Source: UBA6163 sp041753075 (GTDB lineage: Bacteria > Planctomycetota > Planctomycetia > Pirellulales > Pirellulaceae). From it: 64,000 nucleotides of DNA. A model generated the notes under the pieces. That model did no database searches, was not told the DNA's origin, and was given only the letters and a program-made list of their open reading frames with translations. Where the stretch lies: contig JBGSVE010000097.1 of NCBI GenBank assembly GCA_041753075.1, forward strand, positions 47,348 through 111,347. Reading direction: 5' to 3'. How positions within the stretch are numbered: position 1 is the stretch's first letter; each line of letters begins with the position of its first letter. The position numbers and the translations under genes are program-made. Below, piece after piece: positions 18,901 to 26,800 of the stretch.

Positions 18901-19534
18901 ACCCGAATTGACCAGTCGCTGGATGCAGTACCTGGCACCGATGCTCGCCAACTCCGCGCGGATCGAAGGCACGTTTGGCGTCGAATTGGCCCAGGCGATT
19001 GTCAACATTGACGCACCGATGACCTCGCAGGCTCGAGGTAATTTGCGAGTTCAAGGTGTCAACATGGATTCGGGACCGGTCGCCAATCAATTGATCGGTA
19101 GCATCAAGCAAATCCAACAATTGGTGCGCGGCTTGCCTGCCCAAGACGTACAACAAAAAGACAAGCGATTGGTCACGATGCCCGCCCAAGCGATCGACTT
19201 TGAGTTTGCCAACGGCGTCATCACACACCAACGCATGTTCATGGACATCGATCGCGCCCGAGTCATCACCAGCGGCCAAGTCCACGTCGATGGACGCTTG
19301 AAGCTGGTCGCGCAGGTGCCGCTGGATGAGTCCTGGTTGGGCAGCGACTTAAAAGGTTTCGCTGGCCAGCCGATAACGCTGCCGATCGATGGCACATTGT
19401 CGAAGCCGAGTCTTGACGCGGCCGCCATTCGCGGCTTGGTTGGACAACTCGGCACCCAAGCCGTTCAAGGCGCCGCAGATAAGTACCTCGAGAAGCAACT
19501 AGGTCGCGGCCTCGACAAACTTTTCGGCCGTTAG
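15941..19534 (+). CDS. Large AsmA/TamB-like envelope protein
   Basis: A 1197-residue protein. The GTG at 15941 is preferred because AGGGA lies eight bases upstream and because the basic N-terminus (RRSGRLRRKRTY) then precedes the single membrane helix (about 33-52). The long rest is rich in short beta strands with recurring LxGxxxLxNG-like patterns (for example AEITVRGVTAEL-type and DKLYGAMRPS-type), and the C-terminus has the AsmA-like block VDGRLKLVAQVPLD...GQPITLPIDGTLSKPSLD, which is close to the family pattern IxGTLxxPxxxxD. AsmA/TamB proteins span the periplasm and are implicated in lipid transport to the outer membrane. It is likely an envelope lipid-transport or assembly factor; the specific role is inferred. 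Confidence 0.7.
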   Translation: MKKDDYYRDDVERTQRVRTTGRRSGRLRRKRTYALVTLLFLVLVVVATPSIICHSPIARSVTASTLAGYGFDGNAASIRIGWITPLCIEGVDLTGKTAGTHLKVDRIETGLSLLQCLRGLSDLGEIAVRGVTAELTVADGHSSAEVDLALLLAPSDEPREATGDGKSSSLAGKISVQDLAVRITDSVTGAQWIADQSQAEIVIDPINYDITFSSVLSDSQSGSGELQGRVQYPVEAGQAYKIEMVTQRVPLSFASLAKRRLGEDGASIPSQISGDTTGTITVVGGADDSLSIAVSPMEFRNFVASDASLGERVWRNGLLVLSGAATLDGDRILGRKLQVTTDFGSASFDGAFKQSMSLSGETNPAAWLEALDGSAGVAIDLVALERALPGLIPLRDQAEITAGKIAAEITSSVEQGGVRRSHWSLTSQPIHASAAGRGVVIEPLTLVASLKVAGGQLTADTVRLESSFANATASGDLSSGRVKGDIQFSRLAAMIQPLLEMPELSLAGQTTAELQWAAGAGDQWNLVGNAKATDLMLALPGGINFRQPAVQTDIEAKGRWVAGTLEELNGLKLLVSTSSLEATALLAAPVAMPSSTTRLPLQITSRGRLETLAEILGPWLPTSIHTLQGGYSATADAQVALASGEVTGAKLQIEEPRLGYGEQLYVQPKLDVVFAGRYAWPAGELEARSLTIVGDAISAAVQGTMVADTMNLEVAYRTKLDRLYGAMRPSVAGNRPLTTTSPVGFRNETAAAPSPYQFLGDCDGNLKLVRESQSPWLSITSHITGNQITVVQPTVLSSYGTPPQSQPVTAAPIWSERLVNVDAIVRYEMNDGRVEADKLQMATDWIAANLAGKAIWNDAIGDVAMRGSARIKMPEVAAQLSKLLGLTVRLEGVHETPIDLVAARQGSGPVAMNVKANLGWESGEVAGIAFGPTSIPITANETTVSIEPAAIPVIQGRLQVAGDLNYSPGPMQLIVRPGVVAEDLKLTPELTSRWMQYLAPMLANSARIEGTFGVELAQAIVNIDAPMTSQARGNLRVQGVNMDSGPVANQLIGSIKQIQQLVRGLPAQDVQQKDKRLVTMPAQAIDFEFANGVITHQRMFMDIDRARVITSGQVHVDGRLKLVAQVPLDESWLGSDLKGFAGQPITLPIDGTLSKPSLDAAAIRGLVGQLGTQAVQGAADKYLEKQLGRGLDKLFGR

Positions 19535-19628
19535 CGATTTGCGCAGATTTAGCGAAGTTCAAACCTTGGCCGTTGTGGGTATAATCCAAATTGATTCCCA
19601 TACACTGCCTCGACGATTGGCTATTCGA

Positions 19629-20462
19629 ATGAAACCGCGACTGTTGTTTGTTGTTCTCTCGTTGATCACTTTGACGCCATTAGCGCTCACGGCTCAAAAC
19701 ACCACAGACGAATCGGGCCCACTCAAAATTTTGCTGGTCGCCGGAGGTTGCTGCCACGACTACGCGACGCAATCACGATTGCTGAAACATGGCATCGAAG
19801 ATCGAATCAGCGCGGTCGTTACGGTCGAGTTCAACCCCAGTAAGACAACGGATACCACGTTCAAAATCTATGAGTCACCTGACTGGGCCAAAGGTTATGA
19901 TTTAATTGTCCATGACGAGTGTTCGGCAGCGGTAACCGACAAAGCCTACGTCGAAAGGATACTGGCTGCCCATCGCGACGGAATCCCGGCGGTGAACTTG
20001 CATTGTGCGATGCACAGTTACCGCTGGGGCGAGTTCAGGAATCCGGTTGAAACCGGCGCCGACAATGCCGCTTGGTATGAAATGATCGGAATTCAATCCA
20101 CAGCCCATGGAGCTCAGGCTCCGATCGATGTTGAATTCGTAGATGCCGAACATCCGATTACTCGAGGTTTAGTCGATTGGACAACCATCAACGAGGAACT
20201 TTACAACAATGTAAGGATCTTCGACGGGACGATTCCGCTTGCCAAGGGCAGCCAATTAACGCCACCAAATAAAAAGATTCTGCAAAACGATCCATCGGCC
20301 AAGCCCCAGTCTTCAACCGCAGTGGTCGCTTGGACAAATCAATACGGACCAAAGAAGACCAAGATTTTTAGCACAACACTGGGGCATAACAACGATACCG
20401 TCGGCGATCCGCGGTACTTAGATTTGGTCGTGCGTGGTATCCGGTGGGCCGTTGGCAAGTAG
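19629..20462 (+). CDS. Secreted ThuA-domain protein
   Basis: A 277-residue protein beginning at ATG 19629 with a signal peptide (about 1-23, LTPLALTAQ). The rest is a ThuA-like class I glutamine amidotransferase-type fold: ILLVAGGCCHDY near the start, then DLIVHDECSA, GIPAVNLHCAMHSYR and the C-terminal TTLGHNNDTVGDPRYLDLVVRGIRWA. In planctomycetes such proteins are frequent among sugar-acting enzymes; ThuA itself is linked to trehalose utilisation through keto-sugar metabolism. The typical catalytic Cys of amidotransferases is not conserved in this family. No sugar genes adjoin it. Confidence 0.85.
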   Translation: MKPRLLFVVLSLITLTPLALTAQNTTDESGPLKILLVAGGCCHDYATQSRLLKHGIEDRISAVVTVEFNPSKTTDTTFKIYESPDWAKGYDLIVHDECSAAVTDKAYVERILAAHRDGIPAVNLHCAMHSYRWGEFRNPVETGADNAAWYEMIGIQSTAHGAQAPIDVEFVDAEHPITRGLVDWTTINEELYNNVRIFDGTIPLAKGSQLTPPNKKILQNDPSAKPQSSTAVVAWTNQYGPKKTKIFSTTLGHNNDTVGDPRYLDLVVRGIRWAVGK

Positions 20463-20796
20463 GCACTGTTTGCAAAAGTCGATCGATTAGCTTGGGAATC
20501 ACGATCAGACTTTCTCTTGGCAATTCACCGATCGAATCCAGTCCATCGTCGATCAAAGCGCGGCGATTGGGCGGCGTGAGAACTCGGTGACCATGCGTTG
20601 ACACCAAACAAGCGACCACGACATTGTCGTCGCACGGCGGAATTACAATCAGATTCATCCGCGAAGCTGGATGCTTCAGTCCCAACCATTTCGCTAGGTC
20701 TGCGGCGGGTTCAGTTTGCAGCGTCGCGCAGTCCGGCGGTGCTACGAATTCGTCAAGGACATCACTTGACGTCTCTTGGAGACGGTCGCTCGCCAT
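20368..20796 (-). CDS. Doubtful hypothetical gene in the spacer before the oxidoreductase operon
   Basis: An open frame from ATG 20796 gives 142 residues. Its first 100 residues look protein-like (PADLAKWLGLK, NLIVIPPCDDNVVVACLVS, ALIDDGLDSIGELPRESLIVIP), but the last 30 residues overlap the ThuA gene antisense and look random. It could be a gene truncated at its 3' end, or chance. Otherwise the 494-base spacer 20463-20956 holds nothing I can identify. Confidence 0.25.
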   Translation of the reverse strand: MASDRLQETSSDVLDEFVAPPDCATLQTEPAADLAKWLGLKHPASRMNLIVIPPCDDNVVVACLVSTHGHRVLTPPNRRALIDDGLDSIGELPRESLIVIPKLIDRLLQTVPTCQRPTGYHARPNLSTADRRRYRCYAPVLC

Positions 20797-20956
20797 CATC
20801 TCATCGTCTTGCACTTCGGACGTCTCGCGACTGAACAGTCCTTTCCGGCACGAAAACCCTCATCGCGGCATGATATGTGCAAAGCTATTCAGCGATCAAC
20901 CATTCGATTCTGGACTGCGGGCGTGCCGAACGATAGCGAACCATGGGATTGTATTG

Positions 20957-21613
20957 ATGAAGTTTGAAGATCCTTTCAAAAGGCGGGAGTTTCTCAAAGG
21001 TGTTGGAGTTGCCACGGCGGCTTCGTCACTTCAACTTAACGTTGTCGCGCAGGAATCAAGCGTGCCAACATCACTGGCTGGACAGCGATTCAGTACCGAT
21101 CTATCTCTCACCATCAACGACCAGCAGAAGCAGGTCTCAATCGATTCACGCACGACCTTACTCGATCTTCTGCGTGAGAACGAAGGATTGACAGGCACGA
21201 AAAAGGGCTGTGATCACGGCGCTTGCGGTGCTTGTACCGTTCACATTGATGGCAAGCGAGTGCTGTCTTGTCTGACCCTGGCAGCGACTCTAGAAGGCGC
21301 TGCTGTCACAACAATCGAAGGTGTTTCAAGCGGCGAATCATTGCATCCAATGCAAGAGGCCTTTCTTCGATGCGATGCGTTTCAATGTGGTTACTGCACG
21401 CCTGGCCAAATTATGTCTGCGATCGCCTGTATCGATGAAGGCCACGCCAGCGGCGGCGCAGAAGAGACTCGCGAATGGATGAGTGGGAACTTGTGTCGCT
21501 GCAGTGCGTACCCCAACATTCTGGCTGCCGTGCGGCAAGTCGCTGGCGTAATCGCAGTGGCAGATCCAGCAGAAAGGGCAATCGCAATTTCACTTCAAGA
21601 AGTTCCATCATGA
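20957..21613 (+). CDS. paoA: Aldehyde oxidoreductase 2Fe-2S subunit, Tat-exported (PaoA-like)
   Basis: The 218-residue small subunit of a xanthine-oxidase-family enzyme. The N-terminus carries a twin-arginine signal (KRREFLKG followed by a hydrophobic stretch), as in E. coli PaoA, so the folded complex should be exported. Two iron-sulfur motifs are complete: the plant-ferredoxin type CDHGACGAC...C (about residues 77-97) and the CGYCTPGQ...CRC pair (about 140-180). It passes electrons between molybdenum cofactor and FAD. ATG 20957 was chosen because it puts the Tat motif close to the N-terminus. The stop overlaps the next start (ATGA at 21610-21613). Gene order matches paoABCD. Confidence 0.9.
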   Translation: MKFEDPFKRREFLKGVGVATAASSLQLNVVAQESSVPTSLAGQRFSTDLSLTINDQQKQVSIDSRTTLLDLLRENEGLTGTKKGCDHGACGACTVHIDGKRVLSCLTLAATLEGAAVTTIEGVSSGESLHPMQEAFLRCDAFQCGYCTPGQIMSAIACIDEGHASGGAEETREWMSGNLCRCSAYPNILAAVRQVAGVIAVADPAERAIAISLQEVPS

Positions 21614-22653
21614 TCCCGTTTGAATTGGTGCCTGTCACGTCGCTGGATCAAGCTTTGTCGAATATCGACCATGCGTCGAGTATGGCATTGGCAGGTGGGA
21701 CGACGATGCTTGACTTGATGAAGCTCAACGTACTCACACCGAACCGATTAGTGCATGTAACAAAACAGATGGACTCCATGGTTCGACTCGTCGGCGATGC
21801 GCTGTCGATCGGTGCCGGTTGTACGATGGCCGACCTAGCGGACAACACCAATGTGGTCGAAAAACTACCAGCGCTCAGGCAATCACTGATCTTGGCGGCG
21901 TCACCGCAAATTCGCAACATGGCAACCATTGGCGGAAATCTGTTGCAGCGAACCCGATCGACCTACTATCGCCACCGTGATATGCCAGACGATGCGGTGG
22001 TCGCGGGCGATGGCGAGAAGAAATTCGGTGCCGGTGTCGATACATCGTGTTTGGCGGTGTTAGGCAACGGCGGTAAGCTGGTCGGAACCTATCCAGGTGA
22101 TCTCGCTGTAACGTTGATTGCGTTTGATGCACAGGTAAGTTTGCAGAGCGATACGGGCACACGATCGGTCGCGCTACGAGACTTCTACCAAGAGCCCGAT
22201 GGTCAGTCCCAGTACACGACTGTCCTGCAACCGCATGAACTGATCACGTCCGTCAATCTCGCGATCACGGCGGCGCTGCGAAACAGTCTGTACTTGAAAA
22301 TCCGTGAGCGCAGCAGTTATGCGTTCGCGCTTGCCAGCACCGCAATCGGCTTGGAGCTAAGCGGTCGAGGCTCCAGCGCAAAGATCGTGGCAGCGAATGT
22401 CGGACTCGGTGGTCTGGGGTCGATTCCTTGGCACAGCGTCGAGGCCGAACAAGCACTGGTCGGTCAATTCGCCACTGACGCCACGTTCCAAGCCGCTGCC
22501 GAAGTCGCCCTGGCCGCGGCCAATCCGCCGGTCGGACTTGAGTTCAAGGTGCCACTGGCCAAACGTATCGTGGTGCGAGCGCTCAAGACTCTCCGTGACC
22601 AAGGGCCGCTTACCGATCAACAGCTTTGGGCCATGCAACATGGACGAGGATAA
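21610..22653 (+). CDS. paoB: Aldehyde oxidoreductase FAD subunit (PaoB-like)
   Basis: A 347-residue FAD-binding subunit of the molybdenum hydroxylase family. It has the FAD_binding_5 signature (LAGGTTMLDLMK; ASPQIRNMATIGGNLLQRTR) and a C-terminal CO-dehydrogenase flavoprotein domain. E. coli PaoB is known to carry an extra 4Fe-4S cluster in a loop after QRTR; here that loop reads QRTRSTYYRHRDM, with Ser 117 where a Cys is expected, and no Cys until residue 147. The extra cluster is therefore probably absent. It starts inside the stop of paoA and is followed after eight bases by the large subunit. Confidence 0.88.
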   Translation: MIPFELVPVTSLDQALSNIDHASSMALAGGTTMLDLMKLNVLTPNRLVHVTKQMDSMVRLVGDALSIGAGCTMADLADNTNVVEKLPALRQSLILAASPQIRNMATIGGNLLQRTRSTYYRHRDMPDDAVVAGDGEKKFGAGVDTSCLAVLGNGGKLVGTYPGDLAVTLIAFDAQVSLQSDTGTRSVALRDFYQEPDGQSQYTTVLQPHELITSVNLAITAALRNSLYLKIRERSSYAFALASTAIGLELSGRGSSAKIVAANVGLGGLGSIPWHSVEAEQALVGQFATDATFQAAAEVALAAANPPVGLEFKVPLAKRIVVRALKTLRDQGPLTDQQLWAMQHGRG

Positions 22654-22661
22654 TTGCAAAG

Positions 22662-24899
22662 ATGACAACGTACACACCGATTCAATTCACCGGTCCTGTT
22701 GGGAGATCGATTGTTCGCACTAGCGGTCGCGAGAAGGTCACCGGGACGGCAACTTTCACAACTGAATGGCCAATCGAAAATCTGCTCTACGCAGTTGCCG
22801 TCCCCAGTACGATCGCGCATGGCAAGATCGTATCGATCGATACCGATGCCGCCTTAAAGATGGCCGGGGTTCGGGCCATGTTAACTCCCGACAATGTTCC
22901 CAGTTTCATCCGCGTCAAATCGGGCGCGGAGACGAACTTCGCCACCTCGATCTCCTCCATTCTCTATCCAGCCGCCGAACAAGAAGTTTTCTACGCTGGC
23001 CAATATGTAGCTGCGGCAATCGCCGAATCTTTCGAAGCGGCCAGAGACGCTGCGTTGGCAGTGAAAGTTGTCTACGAACCGTTGCCGCACAACACTAACA
23101 TTGACGTGTGGGCACAATCCGAGCGACCCAAGAATTTGCAAGGCGAACCCGCCGTCATCGAAATCAAAGACGCCGACGCGGAATTGAAAGCGTCACCGGT
23201 CGTTGTCGATAACCAATACCCATTGATGGGCAATCATCACAACCCGATCGAACCGCATGCGGCGATCGCGATTTGGTCGAGCAAAGATGACAAGCCATTT
23301 TTGACGGTCTATGAAACGTCGCAAAGCGTCGCGATCGCGCGGTTGAGCTATGCCAAGGTTTTTAACTTAAATCCGAAGCAAGTCCGCGTGGTTTGCAAAT
23401 ATATCGGCGGTGCATTCGGCTCCAAAGGCTTGATGTGGCCGCATGCCTTGCTCGCATGTTTCTGTGCAAAATTGACTGGTCAACCGGTGAAGGTCGTCGT
23501 CTCACGCGAGCAAATGTACGGCGGTACGGGTCATCGAACACCGATTCGCCAGCGTGTTGCCATCGGTGCTGATCGCGATGGCACAATCCGCGCGATTATC
23601 CACAGCGGCAATGCGACCACGGCGGTCAGAGATACTTACGAGGAAGCGTTCACGATGGCGACGCGAATGATGTATCAGACGACTGCACTGCGTTTGGACC
23701 AAACGCAAACTCGAATTAATACGCAATTGCCAACCTTCATGCGCGCACCAGCGGAAACGCCGGGTATGTTCGCACTTGAATCGGCAATTGATGAATTGGC
23801 GGTTAAATTGAAGCTCGATCCGATCGAACTGCGGATCAAGAATGAGCCGGCCAACGACGTACACAATGACAAACCGTTCAGCGGCAGACTGCTCGTGCAG
23901 TGTTTGCAACAAGGAGCCAAGCAGTTCGGCTGGGCGACACGCAATCCAACGCCGCGAAGTCAGCGCGACGGTCATTGGCTAATTGGTCAAGGCGTTGCCG
24001 CAGCAACCTATCCCGCCCTCACGATGCCGACCACGGTTCGTTTGAGCCTGCGATCCGACGGCACCGCGCACATCGATTGCTGCACGCAAGAAATGGGCAC
24101 GGGCACAGCGACAGCGCAAAGCCAACTGCTCGCTGACTTGTTGGGCATTCCCGCCGAGCGAGTTTCAATGACTCTGGGCGATTCCGATCTACCGGCCGGC
24201 GGAGTTTCTGGCGGCAGTGCAACAACGGCAAGCGTCGGCGGCGCGATTCGTGACGCGATTGAAAACTTGAAACAACGTGTAATCGAGCTTGCTCCGGCCG
24301 ATTCGTTTGTAAAGTCGGCGACTAAAGTCCAATTGAAGTTTCGCGAGGGACGAATTACTCATGACGCATCATCAATTTCCTTCACCGATTTCCTCGCCGC
24401 GACAAAGCAAGAAGTCGTCACGTCTGAAGGCAAAATCGGCATGAGCATGGGCGGTCCGACGTCGAATCATTCGTTCGGTGCTCAATTCGTCGAAGTCGCC
24501 GTGGACGAAGATTTTGGCGCGGTGAGACTGCGACGAATGCTGGGTTGTTTCGCTTGCGGAACGATCTTGAATCGACGAACCGGACGCAGTCAATTCTTGG
24601 GCGCGATGATCATGGGAATTGGTCATGCCTTGCAAGAAGCGACCCACTGGGATCACCGACTGGGTCGGATCACAAACGATAGCTTGGCCGAATATCTCGT
24701 TCCCGTGAATGCGGATATTCCTGACATCGAGGTGATGTGGATTGACGAACCCGATTTCAACGCATCGGCGATTGGTGCCAAAGGCATCGGCGAAATCGGC
24801 ATTACTGGCGTGGCCGCTGCGGTCGCAAACGCCATTTATCACGCCACCGGCAAACGCATTCGTTCACTGCCAATCACTCCCGAAAAGGTGATGGCGTGA
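22662..24899 (+). CDS. paoC: Aldehyde oxidoreductase molybdenum-binding subunit (PaoC-like)
   Basis: The 745-residue large subunit holds the molybdenum cofactor and oxidises the substrate, by family an aldehyde to an acid. Family motifs are present: GGAFGSKG, TFMRAPAETPGMFALESAIDELA, ETGxGxxT-like QEMGTGTATAQSQ, GDSDLPAGGVSGGSATTASVG, and the catalytic Glu in GAKGIGEIGITG (about residue 715). ATG 22662 follows a GAGG at about 14 bases and directly follows the paoB stop. The stop overlaps the XdhC-like gene (GTGA at 24896-24899). It has no own signal and probably exits with PaoA through Tat. The natural substrate is unknown. Confidence 0.92.
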   Translation: MTTYTPIQFTGPVGRSIVRTSGREKVTGTATFTTEWPIENLLYAVAVPSTIAHGKIVSIDTDAALKMAGVRAMLTPDNVPSFIRVKSGAETNFATSISSILYPAAEQEVFYAGQYVAAAIAESFEAARDAALAVKVVYEPLPHNTNIDVWAQSERPKNLQGEPAVIEIKDADAELKASPVVVDNQYPLMGNHHNPIEPHAAIAIWSSKDDKPFLTVYETSQSVAIARLSYAKVFNLNPKQVRVVCKYIGGAFGSKGLMWPHALLACFCAKLTGQPVKVVVSREQMYGGTGHRTPIRQRVAIGADRDGTIRAIIHSGNATTAVRDTYEEAFTMATRMMYQTTALRLDQTQTRINTQLPTFMRAPAETPGMFALESAIDELAVKLKLDPIELRIKNEPANDVHNDKPFSGRLLVQCLQQGAKQFGWATRNPTPRSQRDGHWLIGQGVAAATYPALTMPTTVRLSLRSDGTAHIDCCTQEMGTGTATAQSQLLADLLGIPAERVSMTLGDSDLPAGGVSGGSATTASVGGAIRDAIENLKQRVIELAPADSFVKSATKVQLKFREGRITHDASSISFTDFLAATKQEVVTSEGKIGMSMGGPTSNHSFGAQFVEVAVDEDFGAVRLRRMLGCFACGTILNRRTGRSQFLGAMIMGIGHALQEATHWDHRLGRITNDSLAEYLVPVNADIPDIEVMWIDEPDFNASAIGAKGIGEIGITGVAAAVANAIYHATGKRIRSLPITPEKVMA

Positions 24900-25993
24900 A
24901 CTGGACCGAGCTAATCGAAATTGCCGACGACGCAATCGCTGCGGATGAGGCATGCGTCCTGTGCACGGTCGTCCGTCTGGACGGCAGCGGCTACGGACGC
25001 CCTGCCGCAAGGCTGCTGCTGACCGAATCGGGCGAGCGAGTCGGTTACATCAGCGGCGGATGTTTGGAGAAAGACCTTTGCCGTCGCGTCTGGTCCGCGA
25101 CCCAGCATGGCCCGCGATTGATCGCTTTCGACACGCGTGGAAATTCAGTCGATATCAATCGTTACGACACCGGATGCGAAGGCGTGGTGTATGTGTTCTG
25201 CCAGCGACTAACGACGGCAAACAAGTTTGCCTTGGAGGCGTTACGATCGGTTTACCAGCAGGACGCCAAAGCAACGCTGCTCACGATCTACCGCAGCGAA
25301 TCATCACTGTATCCAATCGGCGCGTCGTGGCTGCGAGATTCGCAGGATCTGGGATCAAGTGCTGCCATTTCGCTTCCATTTGACATAGAAGAGGCGGTTG
25401 CGAGCTCGCAATCGAACCGCTGGATTCTCTTTACTGATTCTGCCGGGCATGAAGTGGAAGCCGCCATCGAGATCATTGAACCGCCAAGAAAATTGACAAT
25501 CTTCGGAGCGGGAGACGATGTGATCCCAGTGGTCAGGTGCGCCATCATGTTAGGTTGGAAGGTCACGGTGATCGGTCATCGCCCCGAACTTGCTGCGTCT
25601 TTTCGGTTCCCCAGTGCGTCGGTGCACTGCGGGGAGTTTCAGTTGCTCGGCGATCGAATTCAAATTGACACCGCAACGGATGTCCTGGTGATGACTCACG
25701 ACTTCACACGGGACCTGGATCTGCTTGCCGGATTGCTCGAGTCGTCCGCACGATCGATCGGGCTGCTTGGCCCCAAACGTCGTCTGGGTCGGTTGATTAC
25801 AAAATTGTTTGAAAGAGGCTTCACACTCGCCGATGGTGACACAGCCCGTCTGCGGTCGCCGGTCGGTTTAAACATCGGTTCGAACTCACCCGCAGCAATC
25901 GCGATCTCGATCATCGCGGAACTGATTGCAATGGAATCGCAATATATTGTAGAACGGTTGTCCCCAACCGTTTGGGAACTCATAGACGGCTGA
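24896..25993 (+). CDS. XdhC/PaoD-family molybdenum cofactor maturation protein
   Basis: This 365-residue protein matches the XdhC/CoxI family that binds, sulfurates or inserts the molybdenum cofactor into hydroxylases. The N-terminal XdhC_CoxI domain has ATVVRLDGSGYGRPAARLLL-like sequence and SGGCLEKDL; the C-terminal Rossmann-like domain has LTIFGAGDDVIPVVRCAIMLGWKVTVIGHRPE and IGLLGPKRRLGRL. It overlaps paoC by four bases. The last ten or so residues (VERLSPTVWELIDG) are encoded by a dispersed repeat (25948-26009), so the natural C-terminus has been replaced or extended by that insertion. Position after paoC matches E. coli paoD. Confidence 0.9.
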   Translation: MNWTELIEIADDAIAADEACVLCTVVRLDGSGYGRPAARLLLTESGERVGYISGGCLEKDLCRRVWSATQHGPRLIAFDTRGNSVDINRYDTGCEGVVYVFCQRLTTANKFALEALRSVYQQDAKATLLTIYRSESSLYPIGASWLRDSQDLGSSAAISLPFDIEEAVASSQSNRWILFTDSAGHEVEAAIEIIEPPRKLTIFGAGDDVIPVVRCAIMLGWKVTVIGHRPELAASFRFPSASVHCGEFQLLGDRIQIDTATDVLVMTHDFTRDLDLLAGLLESSARSIGLLGPKRRLGRLITKLFERGFTLADGDTARLRSPVGLNIGSNSPAAIAISIIAELIAMESQYIVERLSPTVWELIDG

Positions 25994-26009
25994 TGAAGGC
26001 CGTTCTACA
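25948..26009. repeat. Dispersed palindromic repeat, family A, overlapping the XdhC-like 3' end
   Basis: Begins TGTAGAACGGTTGTCCCCAA and ends with CCGTTCTACA, the inverse of its first ten bases. The inner core GGTTGTCCCCAACC forms a small hairpin. The same core occurs at 31291-31356 and, altered, at 46654-46682. It supplies the stop codon and the last residues of the XdhC-like gene. Confidence 0.8.
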
Positions 26010-26032
26010 GATCAAAAGAGAGGGTCAGCTTG

Positions 26033-26096
26033 GTGAGCGGTACGGCGCTAGCCGTCGGTAATTCATGAAGCCGGTGGCTAGCGCCATTCCGCTCAC
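26033..26096. repeat. Dispersed palindromic repeat, family B, complete copy
   Basis: GTGAGCGGTACGGCGCTAGC on the left pairs with GCTAGCGCCATTCCGCTCAC on the right (two mismatches) around a loop of about 20 bases. Half copies occur at 55186-55230 and 56757-56783. It lies 15 bases before the mocA start and may affect the mRNA between xdhC-like gene and mocA. Confidence 0.8.
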
Positions 26097-26110
26097 AATC
26101 TTAAAATCAA

Positions 26111-26800
26111 ATGTGGACGAAGCAGTCGTTGAACATCGCCATCATCTTGGCTGCGGGCGGCTCGACGCGCCTAAGCCAACCAAAGCAGTTGATTCAGTGG
26201 AACGGGCGCAGGCTGCTGCAACACGTCATAGAACAGCTAACGCAAAGTGGTGCCGACCGAGTGATCGTTGTTTTAGGAGCGTTCCAGCAACGGATTTACA
26301 ATTCCCTGATGGTCACCGGACCTAACCAAATTGAAATTGTCGTCAACGATGATTGGACGCGTGGACAAGCCAGCAGTCTTGCCACCGCAATCGCCTACAT
26401 CGTTCCCGAACTTCGCGACGAAGACGTGGTGTTGGTGACTGTATGTGATGCACCGCTGATCTCCATCGATCACTACGGTCGACTTTACGAAGCGGTGATT
26501 TTGAGGCACTTTTATTCGGCTGCAACCGCTTACAAGAATGGTCCCGGTGTGCCTGCGTGTTTTTCATCGGCGGCTATTCTCAGCTTGACCGAACTGGCCG
26601 GAGATGTCGGCGCAAAACAATGGCTCCGCAATCAACCTATTGAATCGATCAAAGTGCTTCGGTGTCCGGAAGCGGAGAATGATATCGATAGGTTAGAAGA
26701 TCTTCGACATTTATTCCCAATTTCAACCGAGCCCGGTGTCGCTGTTATTCACCCCATCCGAAAGCCAGAACTGGGACGTCGACCAGGATGGTATCAATGA
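26111..26800 (+). CDS. mocA: MocA-like molybdenum cofactor cytidylyltransferase
   Basis: A 229-residue nucleotidyltransferase of the MobA/MocA family. The GT-A fold signature is AIILAAGGSTRLSQPKQL near the N-terminus, followed by VTVCDAPLIS (the metal-binding D region) and GVPACFSSAAILSL. MocA attaches CMP to the molybdenum cofactor, which is what PaoC-type enzymes use, so its position fits. Two palindromic repeats separate it from the XdhC-like gene but leave strand and order intact. The last 20 residues (VIHPIRKPELGRRPGWYQ) read into the adjacent decayed PEP-CTERM gene in another frame, so the true C-terminus may have been altered by that junction. Confidence 0.88.
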   Translation: MWTKQSLNIAIILAAGGSTRLSQPKQLIQWNGRRLLQHVIEQLTQSGADRVIVVLGAFQQRIYNSLMVTGPNQIEIVVNDDWTRGQASSLATAIAYIVPELRDEDVVLVTVCDAPLISIDHYGRLYEAVILRHFYSAATAYKNGPGVPACFSSAAILSLTELAGDVGAKQWLRNQPIESIKVLRCPEAENDIDRLEDLRHLFPISTEPGVAVIHPIRKPELGRRPGWYQ

